Of a DNA stretch of 21,105 nt, positions 16,624-21,105 are shown piece by piece. Within the stretch, counting starts at the first letter, position 1, and each line of letters opens with the position of its first letter. The notes under the pieces were generated by a model. That model did not search any database and was not told the origin of the DNA. It saw only the letters and a list, made by a program, of their open reading frames with translations. The DNA is from Candidatus Mcinerneyibacteriota bacterium (GTDB taxonomy: Bacteria > AUK180 > JAQVHJ01), in the NCBI GenBank assembly GCA_030630935.1, contig DAOVMD010000005.1:1-21105 (forward strand), given 5' to 3'. The translations under genes were made by a program, and so were the position numbers.

Positions 16624-16753
16624 ACATGCAAAGCATGTTTCTATAAAAACACTTGAACAATTAAACTATCGATGTGCGAAAGCACGTCGTTAAAATAACA
16701 TTGTAACGCATGCAAAGCATGCCTTTAGAAACACTTGAACAATTGAACTATCT
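16624..16753. repeat. Direct repeat with CATGC-AAA-GCATG heads and a GAAA hairpin
   Basis: Two units of about 46 bases (16624-16670 and 16708-16753) each open with a palindrome, ACATGC-AAA-GCATGT (16624-16638) or GCATGC-AAA-GCATGC (16708-16722), and continue with ACACTTGAACAATT(A/G)AACTATC. Between them is the hairpin CGATGTGC-GAAA-GCACGTCG (16670-16689), with a GNRA-type loop and one G-U pair. The stem differs between the two palindromes while pairing is kept. Confidence 0.55.
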
Positions 16754-16820
16754 CAACTTATTTAACTCTTAAACTTGTTTTGAACACTTTAACAATTGAA
16801 CATTTTAACTTTCTTTATTG

Positions 16821-16860
16821 TTGACAGACAGTATGAAATATGTTATACTAAAGTATGAAA
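16821..16860 (+). promoter_or_regulatory. Promoter and putative operator of the toxin-antitoxin operon
   Basis: TTGACA (16821-16826) and TATACT (16844-16849) are separated by the ideal 17 bases. An inverted repeat AGTAT (16830-16834)/ATACT (16845-16849) covers the spacer and -10. AGTATGAAA recurs as a perfect direct repeat at 16830-16838 and 16852-16860, 22 bases apart or about two helix turns. Such sites suit binding by the ribbon-helix-helix antitoxin for autorepression, as is usual in these modules. AAGGAG at 16860-16865 is the ribosome site. Confidence 0.7.
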
Positions 16861-16870
16861 AGGAGTCAGT

Positions 16871-17131
16871 ATGATAAAGAAGATAGCGATTAGTTTGCCG
16901 CAAGAGGATTTTGATAAGATGGAGAAAGCCCGGAAGAAGCTTGGTCTTAAGCGTAGTAAGTTCATTTACAATACGATTAGGTTCTGGTTAAAATACCAGG
17001 AGAAACAGGAACTTATCAGACAATATGAAGAAGGCTATAAAAAATATCCTGAAACAGAAGAAGAACTCGCCGAGTTAGAAGTTTGGGAAAAAGCTTATGG
17101 AGAAGCACTTGAAGAAGAAGGATTGTTATGA
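16871..17131 (+). CDS. Ribbon-helix-helix antitoxin
   Basis: This is an 86-aa protein. Residues 2-9 (IKKIAISL) form the expected DNA-binding beta strand. Helix A (about 10-25, PQEDFDKMEKARKKLG) and helix B (28-44, RSKFIYNTIRFWLKYQE) complete a CopG/MazE-type ribbon-helix-helix fold. The acidic C-terminal tail (about 50-86, many Glu) would wrap the toxin and neutralise it. The TGA stop overlaps the toxin ATG (ATGA), so the two are translationally coupled. AAGGAG five bases before the ATG supports the start. The promoter carries repeats suited to autoregulation. The type II antitoxin assignment rests on the fold pattern plus the linked MazF toxin. Confidence 0.85.
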   Translation: MIKKIAISLPQEDFDKMEKARKKLGLKRSKFIYNTIRFWLKYQEKQELIRQYEEGYKKYPETEEELAELEVWEKAYGEALEEEGLL

Positions 17132-17442
17132 AAAAAGGTGAGGTTTGGTGGGCGACATTGCAAAAACCTATTGGGACTCGACCTGTTGTTTTACTTTCTC
17201 GCGATGAGTCATATAGATTCAGAAATGCTTGCACTATTGCCCAGGTTACATCCAGAATTCGTAATATTCCAGTTGAGGTATTATTGGATCAAAAAGACGG
17301 TCTTCCAATAAAAAGTGTTGTAAATTTAGATACACTTGAGACAATTCAAAAGTCAAAATTAAAAAGAAAAATCTGTACACTAAAACCGGATAAGATCAAA
17401 GCGATTAATAAAGCGATTAAATTTGCATTGGATTTGGAATAG
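17128..17442 (+). CDS. mazF: MazF/PemK-family endoribonuclease toxin
   Basis: This is a 104-aa protein whose length is usual for the family. The MazF/PemK signature is clear: KKGEVWWATL at 2-11, GTRPVVLLSRD at 16-26, IAQVTS at 37-42, then the VEVLLD strand and the SVVNLDTLETIQKSKL segment. R18 and T41 correspond to the catalytic Arg and Thr of characterised MazF enzymes (R25 and T48 in Bacillus subtilis MazF), so it is probably active. The loop before the catalytic Arg is a few residues shorter than in the Bacillus protein. Family members cut mRNA at short sequences and stop translation. It overlaps the antitoxin gene by four bases. A perfect hairpin starts three bases after its stop. Confidence 0.9.
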   Translation: MKKGEVWWATLQKPIGTRPVVLLSRDESYRFRNACTIAQVTSRIRNIPVEVLLDQKDGLPIKSVVNLDTLETIQKSKLKRKICTLKPDKIKAINKAIKFALDLE

Positions 17443-17444
17443 GT

Positions 17445-17582
17445 GTTCAAGCAACTTTGTTGCTTGAACAGAAAACAGAAAGCAGAGAACTGACCCAGAA
17501 TCCAGAAGTACCAGGTGCGTTACTTGGCGCAGCACGCACTTCATTAGGGTATCTGGACGCGGAAACAGTTGTTTTTTAGATA
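17445..17582. repeat. Dispersed intergenic repeat, copy B
   Basis: It starts with a perfect 11-bp hairpin, GTTCAAGCAAC-TTT-GTTGCTTGAAC (17445-17469), three bases after the toxin stop. A CAGAAAACAGAAAGCAGAG stretch follows, then GACCCAGAA, GCACGCACTTCATTAGGGTATCTG and CAGTTGTTTTTTAGATA, the same elements as at 529-634. It has about 28 extra bases in the middle. No T-tract follows the hairpin, so it is not a standard terminator. Confidence 0.65.
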
Positions 17583-17769
17583 AGCATTGAAATAGCTAAT
17601 GCAAATCATTCTTACTTATTCATTCTTCACTCTTCATTCTTATCCCGATGTTAAAAAATCCTCGACAAATCGGGGTAAACTCAATCTCCTCCCTTTGGTT
17701 GCAGACTTGCTTAAATTAGATCGCAGCAAAAGCTGCGCTAATGGTTAGCACCTTATTCTTTATTATTAC

Positions 17770-17840
17770 AGATCTAGAGCTAGACCTAGATAAAGTATTG
17801 TCAGCATTCAGTACTGTCTAGATCTAGTATCTAGGTCTAG
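17770..17840. repeat. CTAG-rich inverted repeat
   Basis: Seven CTAG tetramers fall within about 70 bases. The outer arms CTAGACCTAGATA (17780-17792) and TATCTAGGTCTAG (17828-17840) form a perfect 13-bp inverted repeat. Inside it, AGTATTG (17794-17800) pairs with CAGTACT (17809-17815) with one G-U pair, and CTAGATCTAG (17818-17827) is itself a perfect palindrome. On each side CTAG recurs mostly every six bases. It could be a protein-binding site, a recombination site or a compact mobile-element remnant. Confidence 0.65.
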
Positions 17841-17846
17841 AAACTG

Positions 17847-17866
17847 AAGTTTCCGAGAGGAAACTT
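17847..17866. repeat. Perfect hairpin with GAGA loop
   Basis: AAGTTTCC (17847-17854) and GGAAACTT (17859-17866) form a perfect 8-bp stem closed by GAGA, a GNRA-type tetraloop. It lies six bases after the CTAG inverted repeat. A run of eight Ts starts at about 17884, too far away for an ordinary terminator. Confidence 0.55.
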
Positions 17867-17897
17867 ATGAGCGAAGCAATGCTGTTTTTTTTACATA

Positions 17898-17926
17898 TTG
17901 ATTTTATTTTAATTTTATGTTATAAT
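17898..17926 (+). promoter_or_regulatory. Sigma70-type promoter of first TPR gene
   Basis: TTGATT (17898-17903) and TATAAT (17921-17926) are separated by 17 bases in a very AT-rich stretch. A start near 17933 would leave a leader of about 40 nt before the ATG at 17973, with AAAGGG just upstream as the ribosome site. Confidence 0.6.
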
Positions 17927-17972
17927 TAATTTAGAGATATTAATCTTATACAAAGTTAAAAGGGTTCAGATT

Positions 17973-18518
17973 ATGAAGAAGTATCGTCTTTTAATAATTG
18001 CAATAGTTGTTGGGATTTTAACTTCGTCATGTAACGTTGATGTCAATAAAAAAGCTAACAAATTCCTTGTACAAGGAGTGCAAGCTCACATGTTAGCCAG
18101 ATATGAAGAAGCAATACATTATTATACAAAAGCAATTGAATTAAATCCGGAATTTGCTGACGCATACTATAATCGTGGACTTGCTTACCGAACAAAAGGT
18201 GAATATGATTTAGCGATCGTGGATTATTCAAAAGCGATAGAATTAAATCCAAAAGATGCTAGTGCATATCTTGGTTGTGGAATTACTTATGGTTATAAAG
18301 GCGAATATGATTTAGCGATAAAGGACTTTAATAAAGCAATAGAATTAAACTCGAAATATACAGATGTATATTATAATCGTGGACTTGTTTACTGGAAAAA
18401 GGGTGATTATAAAGCAGCGAGGCAAGACTTTGAAAAAGCACTCGAACAAGACCCCGATGGGCTTTTAGGAAATAAAGCAAGAGTAAATTTAAAAATATTG
18501 AAAAGCGAGGGGCATTAG
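17973..18518 (+). CDS. TPR repeat lipoprotein (four repeats)
   Basis: This is a 181-aa protein. Residues 1-20 are a signal sequence ending LTSSC, a weak but acceptable lipobox with Cys20 as the lipid site. Four tetratricopeptide repeats of 34 residues follow (about 28-165), each with the A-Y-N-R-G...G-E-Y-D-L-A-I...A-I-E-L-N-P consensus. Repeat 4 is more divergent (GDYKAARQDFEKALEQDP), as is usual for a C-terminal cap, followed by a short helix ending KSEGH. TPR domains are protein-binding scaffolds. Its cap and tail closely match those of the next gene (…AAKRDFEKALELDP…KIQGH), so the two arose by duplication. It has its own promoter. The partner is unknown. Confidence 0.8.
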   Translation: MKKYRLLIIAIVVGILTSSCNVDVNKKANKFLVQGVQAHMLARYEEAIHYYTKAIELNPEFADAYYNRGLAYRTKGEYDLAIVDYSKAIELNPKDASAYLGCGITYGYKGEYDLAIKDFNKAIELNSKYTDVYYNRGLVYWKKGDYKAARQDFEKALEQDPDGLLGNKARVNLKILKSEGH

Positions 18519-18552
18519 GTTGAGCCGCCGCTTTATTATGGGTTAGCTTAAT

Positions 18553-18595
18553 TTGACAAAGTTATTTGGAAGTGTTATAATATATTAAAAAGGAG
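18553..18595 (+). promoter_or_regulatory. Consensus promoter and ribosome site of second TPR gene
   Basis: TTGACA (18553-18558) and TATAAT (18576-18581) match both consensus hexamers and are 17 bases apart. AAAAAGGAG (18587-18595) follows, eight bases before the ATG at 18604. These sites show that translation was built to start at 18604 and not at an internal codon. Confidence 0.75.
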
Positions 18596-18603
18596 TTAGT
18601 AAA

Positions 18604-20026
18604 ATGAAAAAAAATATTATTTTGTTCAATTTGTATTTTATTATTATTTTTAATTGGATGTACAACAGCAAATAATTATTCTAAAGAATTGAACCCGGAA
18701 GATTCTGAAGCAACTGATTATTCTAAAGAATCAACCACAGAAGATTCTGAAACATACTATAATAGTGGAAATGCTTACCGGGAAAAAGGCGAATACGATT
18801 TAGCGATAAAAGATTTCAATAAAGCAATCGAATTAAATCCAAAAGACGCTAAAGCATACTATAATCGTGGATTTGTTTACCGGCAAAAAGGTGAATACGA
18901 TTTAGCGATAAAAGATTTTAATAAAGCGATCGAATTAAATCCGGAAGATACTGACGCATATTCTTATCGAGGAATTTCTTATGACGAAAAAGGAGATTTT
19001 GATTTAGCGATAAGAGATTATACTAAGGCGATAGAATTAAATTCAAAAGGTGCTAAGGTATACTTTAATCGTGGAATTGCTTACCGGAAAAAAGGTGAAT
19101 ATGATTTAGCGATTCGAGATTATACTAAGGCAATCGAATTAAATCCGGAATATGCTAAGGTATACTTTAATCGTGGAATTGCTTACCGGAAAAAAGGTGA
19201 GAATGATTTAGCGATAAAGGACTATACTAAAGCGATCGAATTAAATCCAAAAGATGCTGATGCATACCTTATGCGTGGACTTACTTACCGCTTTCAAGGA
19301 GAGTATGATTTAGCGATAAGAGATTATAATAGAGCAATCGAATTAAATCCGGAATATGAGAACGCATACTTAAATCGTGGACTTGCTTACTATAAAAAAG
19401 GTGAATATGATTTTGCAATAAAAGACTATAGTAAGGTGCTCGAATTAAATCCGGAATTTGCGGGAGCATATTACACTCGTGGAAATGCTTATTGGGAAAA
19501 ACGTAAATATGATTTAGCGATAAGAGATTATAATAGAGCAATCGAATTAAATCCGGAATTTGCTGATGCATACTATAATCGTGGACAAGCTTACGCTAAT
19601 AAACGTGAATATGATTTAGCGATTCGAGATTATACTAAGGCAATCGAATTAAATCCGGAATTAGTAGTAGCATACTATTCTCGTGGAAATGCTTATTATG
19701 ATAAAGACGAATATGATTTTGCGATAAAGGATTTTACTAAGGCAATCGAATTAAATCCAAAAGATGCTAATCTATACTATATTCGTGGATATGTTTACGG
19801 TCGTAAACAAGACGATGATTTAGCAATAAGAGATTATACTGAGGCAATCGAATTAAATCCAAAGGATGCTAGAGCATTCTTTCATCGTGGACTTATTTAC
19901 TCTAATAGACGTGAATATCAAGCAGCGAAGCGAGATTTTGAAAAAGCGCTTGAGCTTGATCCCAAGGGTCCCGCAGGAAGTGCTGCAGGAGAATATTTAA
20001 AAATAATGAAAATCCAGGGACATTAA
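18604..20026 (+). pseudogene. TPR lipoprotein (12 repeats) with frameshifted signal peptide
   Basis: The promoter and ribosome site point to ATG 18604. That frame gives MKKNIILFNLYFIIIF and stops at TAA after 23 codons. The next frame carries LFLIGCTTANNYSKELNPED and continues to 20026. Removing one A from the eight-A run at 18607-18614 joins them into a normal lipoprotein signal (MKKILFCSICILLLFLIGC), so the intact protein would be about 473 aa. It contains twelve 34-residue TPRs and a C-terminal cap like that of the preceding gene. As it stands, only a signal-less protein from an internal codon such as TTG 18689 could be made. The cause may be true decay, slippage-based on/off switching, or a sequencing error in the A run. 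Confidence 0.7.
18740..19960 (+). repeat. Tandem 102-bp repeats encoding TPRs
   Basis: Twelve in-frame units of 102 bases each encode one 34-residue TPR. Neighbouring units are very similar in DNA as well as in protein: 48 bases at 19051-19098 are identical to 19153-19200. This indicates recent duplication or conversion between units, so the copy number may vary between strains. Confidence 0.75.
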
Positions 20027-20032
20027 GTTAAG

Positions 20033-20051
20033 ATTAATCCTAATTAATTTT
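20033..20051. terminator. Weak AT stem-loop between convergent genes
   Basis: ATTAAT (20033-20038) and ATTAAT (20043-20048) can pair around CCTA and are followed by a few Ts. It lies in the 54-base gap between the TPR gene and the convergent WG-repeat gene, where a shared terminator is expected. The stem is A/T only, so support is weak. Confidence 0.25.
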
Positions 20052-20080
20052 ACAATTGTGTACTCTTATTAAATTATTTC

Positions 20081-21058
20081 TTATGTTGATTCAGTCCAAA
20101 CTACCCTACCGTCTTTATCTATATATTTCAATTTTCCGTCAGTGATAACTTTTGCCAAGCCATTTTTAAAATCGTATGCTCTATCATATTGAGGAGATAT
20201 AACAATCTTTCCTGATGTATCAATATAACCCCATTTTTTATCTATCTCAACCTGAGCAAAACCTTCGGAAAATTGGCGCGCTTCATCAAACTGTGCGTTG
20301 ATAATAGTCTCCCCGTTTTTATCTATAAAGCCATGTTTTCCGTTTTCTCTAAACTCAGCAAAACCTTCTGAGAATTTACCCGCCTCTTCAAAAAGGATAT
20401 CAAACGCTTTTTTCCCGGACTTGTTGATAAATCCGGTCATCCACTCAAACATTGTTATTGCAGAACTTGTTTGGGATTTGCGAAGTGAAAGTGAGTTCAT
20501 ATACATTTTTTCATGAAGCTTTACATTTGTTAATCCCTCAGAGAAGACAGATGGATATTTAAATTCCGGTTCAATTACAACGACTCCTGCCTTATTAATA
20601 AACCCATACTCTCCTTTTATCTTAACACAAGCCATACCCTCGTAAAAATCAAAAGCATTTTCAAACCTTTCTTCGATTATTCTTTCAAATGACTTATTAA
20701 TATAAATCCATTTCCCCTTTCCCTTTACCCGTGCAATTCCTTCCGAGAATGGATAAGTAAAATCATACTTAAGCTCCATAACAATATTGCCGTTATTATC
20801 GATATATCCCCAATTTAACCCCTTCTTTATCGGAGCAAAACCATCTGAGAACTCTCTTACATCATCATATTCATTCGGTATAACATAGACTCCGTTTTCC
20901 TTTATAAATCCCCATTTCCCGTCCTTTTTCGCAGGTGCTAACCCTTCTGAAAAAGATTGGACCATATCAAACTCAGCAGTAATTCGATTATAACCATACT
21001 GATCAATAAAGCCGTACTTTCCATTTTCCCTGATTGGAAATAAATAAGTTTTCTCCAT
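20081..21058 (-). CDS. WG-repeat protein
   Basis: This is a 325-aa protein built almost entirely of WG repeats (PF14903-type): eight full units of about 34 residues plus a partial ninth. The consensus is GKWGFIDKNGxxVIxxxFDxAxxFSEGLAxVKx; examples are DGKWGFIKENG, DKKWGYIDTSG and NGKHGFIDKNG. The fifth unit carries an insertion of about 20 residues (EKMYMNSLSLRKSQTSSAIT). There is no signal peptide, so it is probably cytoplasmic. WG repeats form beta-rich interaction surfaces with no enzymatic role known to me. On the minus strand, AAAGGAG lies just before the ATG at 21058. It is convergent with the TPR genes, so it is a separate unit. Confidence 0.85.
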   Translation of the reverse strand: MEKTYLFPIRENGKYGFIDQYGYNRITAEFDMVQSFSEGLAPAKKDGKWGFIKENGVYVIPNEYDDVREFSDGFAPIKKGLNWGYIDNNGNIVMELKYDFTYPFSEGIARVKGKGKWIYINKSFERIIEERFENAFDFYEGMACVKIKGEYGFINKAGVVVIEPEFKYPSVFSEGLTNVKLHEKMYMNSLSLRKSQTSSAITMFEWMTGFINKSGKKAFDILFEEAGKFSEGFAEFRENGKHGFIDKNGETIINAQFDEARQFSEGFAQVEIDKKWGYIDTSGKIVISPQYDRAYDFKNGLAKVITDGKLKYIDKDGRVVWTEST

Positions 21059-21091
21059 AAAGCCTCTCCTTTAAATAAAATTCTCTATTAA

Positions 21092-21097
21092 ATTATA
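21092..21097 (-). promoter_or_regulatory. -10 element of the WG-repeat gene
   Basis: On the minus strand this reads TATAAT, about 34 bases before the ATG. The matching -35 would lie beyond the window edge, so the promoter is only half visible. Confidence 0.4.
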
Positions 21098-21105
21098 TCA
21101 TAAAA

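Larger units (their letters stand above)
16424..16870. other. Repeat-rich intergenic region before the toxin-antitoxin pair
   Basis: No gene is visible. The segment contains two CAGAGA/CAGATA-rich low-complexity stretches (16424-16459 and 16489-16520), a perfect 8-bp hairpin (16537-16558), an 8-9-nt repeat ending in AAC (16581-16810), a direct repeat with palindromic heads (16624-16670 and 16708-16753), a GAAA-loop hairpin (16670-16689) and, at the end, the toxin-antitoxin promoter. Confidence 0.65.
17443..17972. other. Repeat-rich intergenic region upstream of TPR genes
   Basis: No gene is visible. It holds dispersed repeat copy B (17445-17582), three units of a 14-nt repeat starting CATTCTT (17607-17648), a CCCGAT...ATCGGG inverted repeat (about 17644-17674), the hairpin CGCAGC-AAAA-GCTGCG (17722-17737), the CTAG-rich inverted repeat (17770-17840), the hairpin AAGTTTCC-GAGA-GGAAACTT (17847-17866) and the promoter of the first TPR gene (17898-17926). 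Confidence 0.65.

Noticed and set aside
17445-17469. Rho-independent terminator after the toxin gene
   Set aside because: The 11-bp hairpin is perfect but followed by AGAAAACAG, not Ts, and it belongs to a dispersed repeat also found at 529.
18740-19960. Regular 102-bp repeats considered as a CRISPR or satellite array
   Set aside because: The repeats are in frame and encode the TPR consensus throughout; there are no spacers.

Overview
The window is AT-rich and probably comes from an uncultured bacterium of the FCB group (Bacteroidota, Cloacimonadota, Marinimicrobia, WOR-3 and relatives). Supporting this are a protein ending in a T9SS type A-like sorting domain, a PorV/PorQ-like outer-membrane barrel, a second large outer-membrane barrel, lipoproteins, TPR and WG repeat proteins, and repeat-rich intergenic DNA. 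The phylum cannot be fixed from this sequence. No rRNA, tRNA, CRISPR array or transposase is visible.

Layout. 168-476 is a small three-helix membrane protein. 477-1738 is 1.26 kb of non-coding DNA with a dispersed repeat, hairpins, a good sigma70-type promoter (1424-1453) and a leader of roughly 280 nt. 1739-14549 is a tightly packed nine-gene operon, most genes overlapping or a few bases apart: a membrane-anchored peptidoglycan-binding protein, a bitopic membrane protein, a soluble protein, a 56-aa membrane peptide, a polytopic membrane protein, a 1324-aa HerA/VirB4-like (DUF87-type) ATPase with a roughly 500-residue Ser/Asn/Gly/Thr-rich insertion, a 1124-aa outer-membrane barrel, an Ig-like lipoprotein, and a DUF2341-like protein with a T9SS-type C-terminus. 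14550-14955 holds a decayed duplicate of the start of the next gene. 14956-16423 carries the PorV/PorQ-like barrel and a secreted charged protein. 16424-16870 is a second repeat-rich spacer. 16871-17442 is a ribbon-helix-helix/MazF toxin-antitoxin pair. 17443-17972 is a third repeat-rich spacer with a striking CTAG-rich inverted repeat. 17973-20026 holds two paralogous TPR lipoprotein genes, the second apparently frameshifted in its signal peptide. A WG-repeat protein lies convergent at 20081-21058.

How the genes may work together (inference). The 1739-14549 operon encodes, in order, wall-binding and inner-membrane parts, a pumping ATPase, an outer-membrane barrel, an outer-membrane lipoprotein and a surface protein. 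That is the parts list of an envelope-spanning transport or surface-assembly machine. I cannot match it to a named T4SS, T9SS or conjugation locus: the ATPase is the only component with a clear motor family, and there is no recognisable relaxase, pilin, coupling protein or VirB6/8/9/10. It is the best candidate here for an undescribed system. The PorV/PorQ-like barrel next door may help export or anchor the T9SS-type protein.
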